64,000 nt of DNA from AAA044-D11 sp965268555 (GTDB lineage: Bacteria; Actinomycetota; Actinomycetes; Nanopelagicales; Nanopelagicaceae): positions 248,001-312,000 of the forward strand of contig OZ254174.1 in assembly GCA_965268555.1 (NCBI GenBank), written 5' to 3'. Positions 35,794 to 44,861 of this stretch are shown piece after piece. The notes under the pieces are model-generated. The model did not search any database. It was not told where the DNA came from and worked only from the letters and a program-made list of their open reading frames with translations. Made by a program: the position numbers and the translations under genes. Within the stretch, counting starts at the first letter, position 1; each line of letters begins with the position of its first letter.

Positions 35794-36902
35794 GCTTTCC
35801 AAAAGTCGGCGTAATCGGTGCCGGCCAACTTGCCCGAATGATGGCAGTCCCAGCAAATGATCTTGGAATAGATTTCAAAGTTTTTGCAGCCATTCCAAAT
35901 GATTCTGCAGCACAGGTTTCTAACTTCGTACTTGGGGACTATACAAATGCAAGCCAAGTCTTGGAATTTGCTAAAAGTTGTGATGTTTTAACTTTTGAAC
36001 ATGAATTGGTTCCGCAAAGCGTGATCAAGGCTGTTGAAGCAGCTGGCGTAAAGGTTTATCCACGATCTGATTCATTTACTTATTCCCAAAATAAGTTGGA
36101 GATGCGTAAGAAAATTAACGAGTTGGAGTTGCCTAATCCAAAGTGGCAGAGATTCGATGGCGGAAAATGTGAAATCGAATTTCCGCTAATTGCTAAGTTG
36201 CCAGCAGGTGGATATGACGGTCGGGGAGTGTTCGTAATTTCTTCAGAGGCTGAGTTACAGGACTTGCAGAAGAAAACTGGAACGCTTTTACTTGAAGAGA
36301 AATTGGACTTTGATTATGAAATTTCGGTTATGGTTGCAAGATCACCGCATAATCAAGCTGCCACTTGGCCAGCAACGCTAACGATTCAAAGTAATGGAAT
36401 TTGCACATCTACAGTCACCCCAGTTCCAGAGATATCCAATGAATTGGCAGAAAAAGTTCAAGCTGCTGCGTTAAAGATTGCTTCGGGTATTTCACTTGTC
36501 GGAGTAATGGCCGTTGAAATGTTTATTATTGGCGAAGATTTTTATATAAATGAATTAGCTTTGCGGCCACACAACTCGGGCCATTGGAGTATTGAAGGAT
36601 CAGAGACCAGCCAGTTTGAACAACATCTACGTGCAATTCTTGATTTGCCACTGGGTAGTACGGCAATGCGAGATGACTTTGTAGTCATGGGAAATATTTT
36701 GGGCGGCGAGAAGAGCGATATGTATCGCCCATATCTACATTTAATGGCGCGAACTCCCGGCCTCAAATTTCATCAATATGGCAAGGAAGTTAAGCCTGGT
36801 CGCAAGATTGGCCACGTAACAATCTGCGGAAAAAACCTTCTACAATTGCAACAAGAAATTGCCCATGCCACCGACTACATGAACGGAGTAATTGATGAGT
36901 GA
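35790..36902 (+). CDS. purK: N5-carboxyaminoimidazole ribonucleotide synthase PurK
   Basis: 370-residue ATP-grasp ligase. N-terminal GVIGAGQLARMMAVPA, ATP-grasp segments VIAKLPAGGYDGRGV (here LIAKLPAGGYDGRG) and the family motif ELALRPHNSGHWS. Makes N5-CAIR from AIR, bicarbonate and ATP. GTG start overlaps birA by 4 bases, and purE overlaps its 3' end by 8 bases. Confidence 0.95.
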   Translation: MSFPKVGVIGAGQLARMMAVPANDLGIDFKVFAAIPNDSAAQVSNFVLGDYTNASQVLEFAKSCDVLTFEHELVPQSVIKAVEAAGVKVYPRSDSFTYSQNKLEMRKKINELELPNPKWQRFDGGKCEIEFPLIAKLPAGGYDGRGVFVISSEAELQDLQKKTGTLLLEEKLDFDYEISVMVARSPHNQAATWPATLTIQSNGICTSTVTPVPEISNELAEKVQAAALKIASGISLVGVMAVEMFIIGEDFYINELALRPHNSGHWSIEGSETSQFEQHLRAILDLPLGSTAMRDDFVVMGNILGGEKSDMYRPYLHLMARTPGLKFHQYGKEVKPGRKIGHVTICGKNLLQLQQEIAHATDYMNGVIDE

Positions 36903-37401
36903 TGTAGCGATAATCATGGGATCAGACTCTGACTGGCCGGTAATGGAAGATGCGGCGAAAGTTCTAGATTCACTAGGAATTACTTATTCTGCGGATGTAG
37001 TTTCAGCACATCGCATGCCACTTGAAATGGTTGAGTTTGCGCAAAGCGCTAAAGCAAAGGGTTACAAAGTAATTATTGCAGGCGCTGGTGGTGCGGCACA
37101 TCTTCCTGGAATGGTTGCCTCGCTTACATCGCTTCCAGTAATTGGAGTACCGGTTCCCCTTAAGAATTTAGACGGAATGGATTCACTACTATCGATTGTT
37201 CAGATGCCTGCGGGAATTCCAGTTGCAACTGTTGGGGTAGGTAATGCAAAGAATGCAGCACTTCTCGCCGCAAGAATCCTTGGTCTTAGCGATGAAGAAG
37301 TTTCAAAGAAAGTAAGCGCTGAACTTGCAAAGATAAATACCGAAGCGAAAGAAAAAGGCGCAAACTTAACAACCAAGCGCAATCAAAAAACTGGCTTCTA
37401 G
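36895..37401 (+). CDS. purE: N5-CAIR mutase PurE
   Basis: 168-residue class I PurE. It has IIMGSDSDWPVM, VVSAHRMPLEM, the AGAGGAAHLPGM loop and QMPAGIPVATV. ATG 36895 has CGGAG seven bases upstream and is preferred over the TTG at 36892. It overlaps the end of purK by 8 bases. Its TAG and the TAG of the convergent CoA-binding gene share the palindrome CTAG (37398-37401). Confidence 0.95.
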   Translation: MSDVAIIMGSDSDWPVMEDAAKVLDSLGITYSADVVSAHRMPLEMVEFAQSAKAKGYKVIIAGAGGAAHLPGMVASLTSLPVIGVPVPLKNLDGMDSLLSIVQMPAGIPVATVGVGNAKNAALLAARILGLSDEEVSKKVSAELAKINTEAKEKGANLTTKRNQKTGF

Positions 37402-37868
37402 CCGCGCTTTCGATATTCGATAGCAGGGCAACGATCCATAACGGTATAAAGCCCAGCCTTCTTGGCTCTTTCAATTGCAGCTTGATCAATTACATCTAAT
37501 TGCAACCAGACTGCTTTGGCCCCAATCGCAATCGCTTCATCGACCACTTTTCCAACTAAATTTGAGTTAACAAAACAATCAACTACATCTACTTCAACCG
37601 GAATTTCGGCGAGAGTTTTATAACCGACTTCACCATGGACTATTTCCGCTCGAGGGTAAACCGGAATAATTCGGTGCCCCTTATCTTGAAGGAGTTTTGA
37701 AACGCCAAATGCGGCACGTTCTGGATTATGTCCAAGTCCAACAATTGCCCAAGTTTTTAAGTCAAGAACGATGTCGATCAATTCATCTTGATTAATTTGC
37801 GCGCCCCAATGCTCTAAATTTCCAACCTGCAGCAATCCAGGCTTCACGATCAAGTGCGTTTCGGCCAT
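37398..37868 (-). CDS. CoA-binding (YccU-like) domain protein
   Basis: 156 residues with a CoA-binding Rossmann fold: TWAIVGLGHNPERAAFGVSK (as WAIVGLGHNPERAAFG), GHRIIPVYPR and the C-terminal VWLQLDVID. Function unknown in this family. The frame overlaps the 3' end of ugd by 77 bases from ATG 37868, which is unusual here, so a downstream GTG (37847) or TTG start is possible and the first ~25 residues are uncertain. Confidence 0.75.
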   Translation of the reverse strand: MAETHLIVKPGLLQVGNLEHWGAQINQDELIDIVLDLKTWAIVGLGHNPERAAFGVSKLLQDKGHRIIPVYPRAEIVHGEVGYKTLAEIPVEVDVVDCFVNSNLVGKVVDEAIAIGAKAVWLQLDVIDQAAIERAKKAGLYTVMDRCPAIEYRKRG

Positions 37869-39102
37869 CGATAATTATTGGTGATGCAACTAGGGCTTTA
37901 ACTTTTGCTGGATCAAGTTCGCGATAGAGCTTCCACTCAGTTAAATGCAGAACTAAATCTGCGCCTTTCAAAGCTACTTCAACATCCTCGGCAAATCCAA
38001 GCGCAGGGAATCTCTTCTTAGCAGGAGCAATAGCTTTGGGATCGTGAATTGTTACCTGGGCACCAGCTGCAGCAATTTGTACTGCAATATCTAAAGCAGG
38101 GGAGTCGCGAACATCATCACTATCTGGTTTAAATGCGGCACCAAGAACTGTAATTTTCTTGCCAGTTAAATCATCTGATAAATCTTTACGAACAAGTTCG
38201 ATAACTCGTTGTCGGGCACGTAAATTGATTGAATCAATTTCACGCAAGAACTCAAGTGCTTGGTCAGCGCCTAGTTCACCAGCTCGCGCCATGAAAGCAC
38301 GAATGTCTTTAGGAAGACAGCCACCACCAAATCCAATTCCAGCTTGAAGGAATCGGCTTCCAATTCTTGGGTCGTATCCAATTGCTTTTGCTAAGACTGT
38401 TACATCGCCACCGGCAGCTTCGCAAACTTCAGCCATTGCATTGATGAAGGAAATCTTGGTAGCAAGAAAGGAATTTGCGGCAACTTTTACCAATTCGCTA
38501 GTTGGCAGATCCGCCCGAACCCATGGGGTATTTTCAGATAAATTCTTCGCATAAATCGCTTTTAATTTATTTTCGGCTTCATCAGTTGTAACACCTACAA
38601 CTAAACGATTTGGGTGCAGCGTGTCTTCGACTGCAAAGCCCTCGCGTAAGAATTCAGGATTCCAAGCAAGATCAACTTGCGGATTTAACGACAGCAATTT
38701 ACTTCGCAATCTTGCAGCTGTACCAACGGGCACTGTTGATTTTCCAACAACTAGTGAACCTGGCTTACAAATTGGCGCAATCGCATCTAGCGCAGCATCA
38801 ACATATTTCATATCTGCTGCTAATGAATTCTCGCTCTGCGGGGTACCAACACAGATGAAATGAACATCTGCCTCTTTAATTGCTTGAAAGTCCGTACTAA
38901 AAGTTAGGCGACCAGATGCAATTTCTTGTTGTAGTAGTTCTTCTAGCCCTGGTTCGTAAAATGGAACTTTGCCACGACTTAGTAGTTCAATTTTGGTGGC
39001 ATCGACATCAACGCCGATTACATCAAATCCCATAGCCGACATACATGCCGCATGGGTGGCACCAAGATATCCAGTACCAATTACGGAAACTCTAAGCTTC
39101 AT
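37792..39102 (-). CDS. ugd: UDP-glucose 6-dehydrogenase
   Basis: 436 residues. The NAD fold starts VSVIGTGYLGATHAACMS (as VIGTGYLG), the hinge has STVPVGTA and NPEFLREGFAVED, and the catalytic cysteine lies in GFGGGCLPKD. It produces UDP-glucuronate for surface polysaccharide. Divergent from a family 2 glycosyltransferase, consistent with envelope sugar work. Leaderless-type -10 TAGTAT 7 bases before ATG. Confidence 0.94.
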   Translation of the reverse strand: MKLRVSVIGTGYLGATHAACMSAMGFDVIGVDVDATKIELLSRGKVPFYEPGLEELLQQEIASGRLTFSTDFQAIKEADVHFICVGTPQSENSLAADMKYVDAALDAIAPICKPGSLVVGKSTVPVGTAARLRSKLLSLNPQVDLAWNPEFLREGFAVEDTLHPNRLVVGVTTDEAENKLKAIYAKNLSENTPWVRADLPTSELVKVAANSFLATKISFINAMAEVCEAAGGDVTVLAKAIGYDPRIGSRFLQAGIGFGGGCLPKDIRAFMARAGELGADQALEFLREIDSINLRARQRVIELVRKDLSDDLTGKKITVLGAAFKPDSDDVRDSPALDIAVQIAAAGAQVTIHDPKAIAPAKKRFPALGFAEDVEVALKGADLVLHLTEWKLYRELDPAKVKALVASPIIIDGRNALDREAWIAAGWKFRALGRAN

Positions 39103-39115
39103 TTGCCCGATACTA
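39100..39115 (-). promoter_or_regulatory. Leaderless promoter -10 for ugd
   Basis: On the minus strand TAGTAT (39115-39110), 7 bases, then ATG (39102-39100). Confidence 0.65.
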
Positions 39116-39129
39116 GTGCGAGGTAACGC

Positions 39130-39145
39130 TACCGTTGGAGATATG
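39130..39145 (+). promoter_or_regulatory. Leaderless promoter -10 for the glycosyltransferase
   Basis: TACCGT (39130-39135) ends 7 bases before ATG 39143. This supports 39143 over the longer frame that begins inside ugd. Confidence 0.55.
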
Positions 39146-40129
39146 AATCAGGTTTCTGGCGGATTGAGGGGTATTTCTGTCGTTCTGCCTATCCTCAATG
39201 AGGAACGCCACCTGGAAGAAAGCATCAGCGCAATCTTGGCCCAGCAATATTCAGGTGAGTTCGAAGTAATCCTCGCACTAGGACCATCCACTGATCGCAC
39301 AAATGAAATTGCAGCAAACCTTGCCGCTAAAGATGCACGAGTTGTTTTAGTCGAAAATCCAACTGGCCGAACTGCAAATGGCTTGAATGCTGCGATTGCT
39401 AAATCTAAATTCCCAGTGATTGCGCGTATTGATGGCCATGCCGAAATTTCACCAACTTATTTATCGCAAGCGGTTGCAACGCTTGAAAAAACTGGCGCGG
39501 TAAATGTTGGTGGAATCATGGCTGCAGAAGGTAAAACTAAATTTGAAAGAGCAGTTGCAACCGCAATGCGCTCGCCACTTGGTGTCGGCTCCGCTGCTTT
39601 CCATGTCGGTGGAAGCGCTGGACCAGCCGATACCGTTTATCTCGGCACCTTTCTAAAGTCTGCGCTGCAAGCAGTTGGTGGATATGACGAGCGATTTACT
39701 CGCGCCCAGGATTGGGAGTTAAATTTTCGACTTCGTAAAAACGGTGGAACTATCTGGTTTGATCCATCGTTAGTTGTTAAGTATCGCCCGCGTTCAACTT
39801 TAAAAGCGCTAGCTAAACAATACTTCCAATACGGGACTTGGCGTCGTGCAGTTTCTAGAAGTCACAGTGGAAGTGTGAATTTGAGATATCTCGCACCGCC
39901 AACCGCGCTGATAATTAATACCCTCTCTTTTATTCTAGGAATTACTTACTCTCCAATTTTTCTCGCACCACTTGTAATTTATTTAGGATCGTTAATTCTT
40001 GGTTCAATTTGGATCGGTAAAGGCCTGGCTGAGAAAATCATCTTGCCAATCGTTCTATTCACAATGCACATGGTTTGGGGCGCTGGATATCTCTCGTCAC
40101 CAAAAGGGCTTATGGCAGAGGAAGAATGA
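39143..40129 (+). CDS. Family 2 glycosyltransferase with C-terminal membrane helices
   Basis: 328 residues. GT-A fold: ISVVLPILNEERHLEESI (as VVLPILNEERHLE), the DXD-like IARIDGHAEI, and the acceptor motif TRAQDWELNFRLR. Two or three hydrophobic helices from about residue 255 would anchor it to the membrane. The nearby ugd suggests it builds a surface glycan, but neither the donor nor the acceptor is known. The frame extends upstream into ugd (to 38969), but homology and the -10 box fix the start at 39143. Its stop overlaps the next start (ATGA). Confidence 0.85.
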   Translation: MNQVSGGLRGISVVLPILNEERHLEESISAILAQQYSGEFEVILALGPSTDRTNEIAANLAAKDARVVLVENPTGRTANGLNAAIAKSKFPVIARIDGHAEISPTYLSQAVATLEKTGAVNVGGIMAAEGKTKFERAVATAMRSPLGVGSAAFHVGGSAGPADTVYLGTFLKSALQAVGGYDERFTRAQDWELNFRLRKNGGTIWFDPSLVVKYRPRSTLKALAKQYFQYGTWRRAVSRSHSGSVNLRYLAPPTALIINTLSFILGITYSPIFLAPLVIYLGSLILGSIWIGKGLAEKIILPIVLFTMHMVWGAGYLSSPKGLMAEEE

Positions 40130-41301
40130 AAAAGTTTTTAGCAGCGCTCCTTGTCTCAACCTTTCTTCTAACTTCCGAGGCATCGGCCGAAATTCCAAAG
40201 TCATTCACCTTTATTGGTGCCGGTTATGGTCATGGCGTTGGACTAAGTCAATATGGGGCAAAAGGCCAAGCGCTTGAAGGTAAAACCGCAACCGAAATTC
40301 TTAATTATTATTTTCCAGATGCCCAGGTAACTCCAGTTGTTGATTCGGCGACTATCAGCGTCAATGTTGCCCATCAAGTTACCTCGTTGAATATTGCACT
40401 TCCGGTGACAGATTTTGCGACAATCACAAATGAAACTGGTATCGCAACAACCCTTGCACCTAATACCCCTTTGAACTTTGCAATAACTGGAAAGTTAATC
40501 GCTGGACCAAGTGGAAGTGCAAAGATTTTGATAGTTAAGTGGAGCGACCCAAATTCAGTTGTAACTCTTACATCTGGCACTAAGTCAATAAAGTTAAATC
40601 ATGGATATATTCAATTGCGCGCAGTTAAAGCGCCAAGTATTGGATTTCGAATCGAAGCGACCAACTTACTTAGGTTGCATGATGAATATCTATATGGGAT
40701 AGCTGAAGTTCCATCATCCTGGCCAAGTGCGGCTCTTGAAAGCCAAGCAATTGCTTCTCGTACTTATGCGCTGATGCGAATGAATTCAATTAAGAAGGCA
40801 TGTGATTGCCACGTTTATGACTCTAAATACGATCAAGCATTCGTTGGCTATTCAAAAGAGGGCGAACCAAGGTATGGGCACTTATGGAAAGCAGCGGTCG
40901 ATGCAACTGCAGTAGATAGTGAAAATGGTCTTGCGGTGACAATTGATGGTCTACCAATCAGCGTATTTTTCTCTTCTTCTAGCGGCGGCATGACCCAAAG
41001 AGCTGTTGATGTTTGGGGTAAGGACATTCCACACTTAGTAAATGTTCCTGATCCATGGAGTATTGATCCAACCATTAATAAGAATTATGCAAGCTGGACA
41101 AAGAAGGTTTCCCAGAAGGCTATGGCAAAGGCTTTTGGATTATCCGATGTTGCGCGTTATGAAATTACCTCTCGAAGTGTGACAAATAGCGTATTAACTA
41201 TTACTGGATTCTCAGCGGCCGGACAGTCCAAGATGCTTCCAGTTGCAACATTTAAAACTGCTGTGAAATTACCATCTTCTTGGTTTGATTTAACAAATTA
41301 A
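40126..41301 (+). CDS. Secreted SpoIID/LytB-domain protein
   Basis: 391 residues with a signal peptide (FLAALLVSTFLLTSEASA). The SpoIID domain is seen in YGIAEVPSSWPSAALESQAI (as GIAEVPSSWPSAALE), ASRTYALMRM and FFSSSSGGMTQRA. In sporulating firmicutes this family cleaves denuded peptidoglycan; in a non-sporulating actinobacterium it probably remodels the wall. Starts 4 bases inside the glycosyltransferase stop, with AGAGGAAG upstream. Its stop overlaps the dapD stop by 4 bases (TTAA). Confidence 0.85.
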   Translation: MKKFLAALLVSTFLLTSEASAEIPKSFTFIGAGYGHGVGLSQYGAKGQALEGKTATEILNYYFPDAQVTPVVDSATISVNVAHQVTSLNIALPVTDFATITNETGIATTLAPNTPLNFAITGKLIAGPSGSAKILIVKWSDPNSVVTLTSGTKSIKLNHGYIQLRAVKAPSIGFRIEATNLLRLHDEYLYGIAEVPSSWPSAALESQAIASRTYALMRMNSIKKACDCHVYDSKYDQAFVGYSKEGEPRYGHLWKAAVDATAVDSENGLAVTIDGLPISVFFSSSSGGMTQRAVDVWGKDIPHLVNVPDPWSIDPTINKNYASWTKKVSQKAMAKAFGLSDVARYEITSRSVTNSVLTITGFSAAGQSKMLPVATFKTAVKLPSSWFDLTN

Positions 41302-42215
41302 TTTGCGTGCAAAACCGAGTTCAATCCACCCCAGCTGCCAGTTTTTGGAAGTGCCTCAAGCGCACCTGTCTTTGAGTTTCTACGGAAGAGCAAGTTGTTA
41401 GCGCCAGAAAGTTCACTTGCTTTAACAACTGCACCATCAGGCAAAGTTATCTTTGAACCAGAAGTTATGTAAGTTCCAGATTCAACAACACAGTCATTTC
41501 CGAGTGAGATTCCAAGTCCAGCATTTGCTCCAAGTAAGCAGCGTTCGCCGATAGAAATAACTTGCTTGCCACCACCACTGAGTGTTCCCATGATGGATGC
41601 TCCACCACCGATATCGCTGCCATCGCCAACAACAACGCCGGCGCTGATTCGACCTTCAACCATTGACTTACCAAGAGTTCCGGCATTGAAGTTAACGAAT
41701 CCTTCATGCATAACAGTTGTGCCACTTGCAAGATGTGCGCCGAGTCGAACTCGATCTGCATCTGCAATTCGAACGCCTTCGGGAACAACATAATCGACCA
41801 TTCTTGGGAATTTATCAACTGCAAATACTGTCAAAGTTCCATACTTTGCACGCAGTGCTGGTCCTACTGAGCTGAAAGTTGAAACCGAACATGGCCCAGA
41901 AGATGTCCAAACAACGTTATTTAATATTCCAAAAATTCCTTCAAGGGATTGCCCGTGTGGTTTAACGATGCGATGGGAAAGTAAGTGGAGGCGAAGATAA
42001 GCATCAGCAACGTCTTTGGGCGCCGAATCTAGATCAATCTCGATTGCAACTTTAGATTTAGTTACGCCACGAGTTGAATCCGTGCCAACAAAATGTGTGA
42101 GATCTGGGCCATTATTTTCAGCCAACTTACCTAATCCGATGGAGTCATACCAAACATCTAGGACTTCACCATTATTAGCGGTGCTTGCTATCCCAAATCC
42201 GAAGGCGCTTCTCAT
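41298..42215 (-). CDS. dapD: Tetrahydrodipicolinate N-succinyltransferase DapD
   Basis: 305 residues, actinobacterial DapD with a left-handed beta-helix (hexapeptide repeats from about residue 165, e.g. GVVVGDGSDIGGGASIMG, as VVVGDGSDIGGGA). Lysine and meso-diaminopimelate pathway step after dipicolinate reduction. The DAP aminotransferase dapC lies at 58502. Leaderless-type start. Confidence 0.93.
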   Translation of the reverse strand: MRSAFGFGIASTANNGEVLDVWYDSIGLGKLAENNGPDLTHFVGTDSTRGVTKSKVAIEIDLDSAPKDVADAYLRLHLLSHRIVKPHGQSLEGIFGILNNVVWTSSGPCSVSTFSSVGPALRAKYGTLTVFAVDKFPRMVDYVVPEGVRIADADRVRLGAHLASGTTVMHEGFVNFNAGTLGKSMVEGRISAGVVVGDGSDIGGGASIMGTLSGGGKQVISIGERCLLGANAGLGISLGNDCVVESGTYITSGSKITLPDGAVVKASELSGANNLLFRRNSKTGALEALPKTGSWGGLNSVLHAN

Positions 42216-42227
42216 GAGATAACGCTA
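42213..42227 (-). promoter_or_regulatory. Leaderless promoter -10 for dapD
   Basis: On the minus strand TAGCGT (42227-42222), 6 bases, then ATG (42215-42213). Confidence 0.55.
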
Positions 42228-42245
42228 CCAAAAGCGATTAACTAC

Positions 42246-42263
42246 TAGACTTCTTTTATTATG
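42246..42263 (+). promoter_or_regulatory. Possible -10 of the LOG gene
   Basis: TAGACT (42246-42251) ends 9 bases before ATG 42261, the longest distance in the set. The hexamer is the same as before guaB and pcrA. Confidence 0.4.
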
Positions 42264-42794
42264 CGAATAGCCGTTTATTGCTCAGCCTCACCAAGTATTG
42301 ACCAAAAATATATCGATCTAGCCTTCGATATTGGCGTAGCCATTGCCAACAGCGGTGCCGATTTAGTTTGGGGCGGCGGACAGATTTCAATGATGGGAGC
42401 GGCGGCACGGGGAGCACGTGAGCGCGGTGCAAAAACCTTCGGCGTAATTCCAGAGAAATTAGTGACAGTTGAATTTCAAGATCCAGAAGCAAGCGAAATG
42501 TTTGTGACAACAAATATGCGAACACGTAAAGCAAAAATTGAAGAGATTTCAGATGCATTTATTATGTTGCCAGGTGGTATCGGAACTTTAGAAGAATTCT
42601 TTGAAATCTGGGTAGGTCGCAAATTGGGATATCACTCAAAGCCGGTCGTAGTGTGCGATCCATATGGCACATTCGAACAGCTACAAACTGTTCTAGATTT
42701 CTTAAGCGCCGAAGAATTTATCGGTGCGACTTCCAATGAATTAGTGGCTTGGTGCCGAGACATTCCAAGTGCGATTCGCGCCTGCACGCTTTAG
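42261..42794 (+). CDS. LOG-family (TIGR00730) nucleotide 5'-monophosphate phosphoribohydrolase
   Basis: 177 residues. The LOG signature is complete: GGGQISMMGAAARGA, MRTRKAKI, and the catalytic motif PGGIGTLEEFFE (about 108-119). The family removes ribose 5-phosphate from N6-modified AMP (cytokinin-like) or related nucleotides. Lies between dapD and the sigma-region-4 and DUF3117 genes, the conserved actinobacterial order. Confidence 0.9.
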   Translation: MRIAVYCSASPSIDQKYIDLAFDIGVAIANSGADLVWGGGQISMMGAAARGARERGAKTFGVIPEKLVTVEFQDPEASEMFVTTNMRTRKAKIEEISDAFIMLPGGIGTLEEFFEIWVGRKLGYHSKPVVVCDPYGTFEQLQTVLDFLSAEEFIGATSNELVAWCRDIPSAIRACTL

Positions 42795-42832
42795 AAGGAT
42801 TAGAAGAACTTATAAAGTTCAAACAAGGCAGG

Positions 42833-42847
42833 TAACCTTTACCCATG
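42833..42847 (+). promoter_or_regulatory. Leaderless promoter -10 for the solo sigma region 4 gene
   Basis: TAACCT (42833-42838) ends 6 bases before ATG 42845. The same hexamer precedes accB. Confidence 0.6.
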
Positions 42848-43033
42848 GGCGCACTATCCGAACTTCTAGCAAGCTTGCCGGAGGAAGAGCGCTTTATTCT
42901 CACCATGCATTACATTCGTTCGATGTCTGCCCAGGAGATTGCAGAGACCTTAGGGGTCCCAGAACGCGCAGTTCAAAGCGTTATCACGAGCGGCAAATCT
43001 CGTCTACTTTCCGCGTTAAATCCGGGGCAATAG
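42845..43033 (+). CDS. Stand-alone sigma-70 region 4-like helix-turn-helix protein
   Basis: 62 residues containing little more than a sigma region 4: LASLPEEERFILTMHYIR, then the helix-turn-helix SAQEIAETLGVPERAVQSVI (as AQEIAETLGVPERAVQ), then SGKSRLLSAL. Region 2, needed to bind core RNA polymerase and melt DNA, is absent, so it cannot act as a full sigma factor. It could be a small DNA-binding or anti-/co-sigma protein. It has its own leaderless -10 box. Confidence 0.75.
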   Translation: MGALSELLASLPEEERFILTMHYIRSMSAQEIAETLGVPERAVQSVITSGKSRLLSALNPGQ

Positions 43034-43144
43034 CCCGACTTTTTCAATTTCCATTCACGATGGCTTTTACGAGATACTTAGCCACTGCATTTTTAGATGC
43101 GGTAGAGCTTTAGATCCCCGCTTGAATTATGAAGGAGTAAAAAC

Positions 43145-43324
43145 ATGGCAGCCATGAAACCTCGTACTGGTGATGGACCCATGGAAGTTACCAAGGAAGC
43201 CCGCAGTTTTGTTATGCGAATTCCATTAGAAGGCGGCGGACGTCTCGTAGTTGAATTGAATGTTGAAGAAGCAACAAATCTTGGCAATGCCCTACAGGCA
43301 GCGGTTTCTCTCGTTAAGAAGTAA
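43145..43324 (+). CDS. DUF3117-family small actinobacterial protein
   Basis: 59 residues, too small for many gene finders. It begins MAAMKPRTGDGPMEVTKEAR and contains MRIPLEGGGRLVVEL, a near-identical match to the conserved actinobacterial DUF3117 pattern (MAAMKPRTGDGP-L-E-V-T-K-E). Strong GAAGGAG upstream (43131-43137), giving a leader unlike its neighbours. Function unknown. The 111 bases before it (43034-43144) hold no gene; nothing beyond this ribosome-binding site is recognisable there. Confidence 0.9.
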   Translation: MAAMKPRTGDGPMEVTKEARSFVMRIPLEGGGRLVVELNVEEATNLGNALQAAVSLVKK

Positions 43325-43346
43325 TTCCTTCTTGCGTTTGATGGAT

Positions 43347-43361
43347 TAACCAACGACCGTG
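43347..43361 (+). promoter_or_regulatory. Probable leaderless promoter -10 for pepA
   Basis: TAACCA (43347-43352), 6 bases (ACGACC), then GTG 43359. The string differs by one base from the accB start region. Confidence 0.5.
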
Positions 43362-44861
43362 AAGCTAGCCCCAAAAATTGATTGTTTAGCCCAATCTGAA
43401 ATCGATTTTTCGAAATATGGCGCAATTGCGATTCCAGTTTTTAAAGGTGAATCCAGTATTGAGATCGGTAACCCAAAGTTTGTAAAACAAATCGAGAAAA
43501 TTTTTAAAGTTGACCTCACAGACCTAATCAAAAACTGGCCAGATGCAACCGGCAAAGCTGGTGAACTCATCGAAGTTCCAACAGCGTCCAAAGGCAATGC
43601 ACTTACCAGAATCTATTTTGTTGGAGTTGGCGGCGATACTCCAGAGGATTTACGTAAAGCTGGAGCCACACTTTCCCGCAAAGTTAAGAATTCTGGTGCC
43701 AAAGTTTTAGATGCTCTTGTCACTACAAAACCGAGCGCTCGTTCGCACCTAGTAGCGTTAGTGCTCGCAAGTTATTCATGGGGTTTAAAGAGCGCACCCG
43801 CCAAAGAGTTAAAGGCTGCGAGTTTTGATGTAGTTGGTAATTTTGAAAAAGAGCTAAAAAGCGCAGAAACATTTGCGACAGGCGTCTGGCGCGCCCGCGA
43901 TCTAATTCACACCCCATCAAATATTAAGAATCCGAAGTGGATCGCAGATCAAGGGAAATCACTAGTAGCGAAAGCAAAATCGCCAGGGCTAAAAATTAAT
44001 GTCAAGAGCGGAGCTGCGCTCTCTAAGTTTGGCGGCCTCTTGGCAGTTGGAAATTCTTCGCCCAAACCAGGTCCAAGACTTATAGAAATCTCATATGCGC
44101 CAAAAGGTTCAAAGAATTGGCCACATGTTGTTTTAGTTGGCAAAGGCATCACCTTTGATACTGGTGGCGTTTCACTTAAGCGGCCATATGACACGATGGT
44201 TGGAATGAAGAGCGATATGTCAGGGGCTGCAGCAGTTCTTGCAACTGTAGTTGGAATAGCAGAAATGGGAACAAGTGCACCCAAGGTTCGAATTACCGGA
44301 TTGCTTATGTGCGCAGAAAATGCGCTCTCTTCAACAGCACAACGACCATCAGATGTAATAACGCATTTTGATGGGACAACAGTTGAAGTTATAAACACAG
44401 ATGCCGAAGGTCGCCTAGTACTTGCCGATGGCCTTGCCTACGCAAATGCGAAATTAAACCCCGACTACTTAGTTGATATTGCAACGCTTACTGGATCTGC
44501 AACCCTTGGACTTGGTCGCCAATATGCCGCGATGTACACACGTGATATTTCATTGGCGCAAGATTTATATGACGCTGGACAAAATTCTGGAGAACGAGTC
44601 TGGCACATGCCACTTATCGATGATTATAAAATTGCACTTGCAAGTGAAGTTGCCGATTTCAATCACACTGCTGAGAAACCAGACTTCAATGGTGGCTCGA
44701 TTACCGCCGCCCTCTTCCTAGAACATTTTGCCGGAGAGCGTAGGTGGGTCCATTTAGATATCGCAGGACCAGCAAGATCCGAAAGTGATTCTGGAGAAAA
44801 TCCAAAAGGTGGCACGGGCTTCGGCGTCAGATTGCTGACAGAGTGGTTGACTTCGCTATGA
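43359..44861 (+). CDS. pepA: Leucyl aminopeptidase (M17)
   Basis: 500 residues. Metal ligands and catalytic parts: VGKGITFDTGGVSLK, MKSDMSGAAAVL, and the signature NTDAEGRLVLADG (about residues 347-359). Cytosolic di-zinc hexamer that trims N-terminal residues. GTG 43359 has no Shine-Dalgarno. The stop overlaps the O-methyltransferase start (ATGA). Confidence 0.94.
   Translation: MKLAPKIDCLAQSEIDFSKYGAIAIPVFKGESSIEIGNPKFVKQIEKIFKVDLTDLIKNWPDATGKAGELIEVPTASKGNALTRIYFVGVGGDTPEDLRKAGATLSRKVKNSGAKVLDALVTTKPSARSHLVALVLASYSWGLKSAPAKELKAASFDVVGNFEKELKSAETFATGVWRARDLIHTPSNIKNPKWIADQGKSLVAKAKSPGLKINVKSGAALSKFGGLLAVGNSSPKPGPRLIEISYAPKGSKNWPHVVLVGKGITFDTGGVSLKRPYDTMVGMKSDMSGAAAVLATVVGIAEMGTSAPKVRITGLLMCAENALSSTAQRPSDVITHFDGTTVEVINTDAEGRLVLADGLAYANAKLNPDYLVDIATLTGSATLGLGRQYAAMYTRDISLAQDLYDAGQNSGERVWHMPLIDDYKIALASEVADFNHTAEKPDFNGGSITAALFLEHFAGERRWVHLDIAGPARSESDSGENPKGGTGFGVRLLTEWLTSL

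Noticed and set aside
38969..39142. N-terminal extension of the glycosyltransferase into ugd
   Set aside because: Overlaps the divergent ugd start; homology begins just after ATG 39143.
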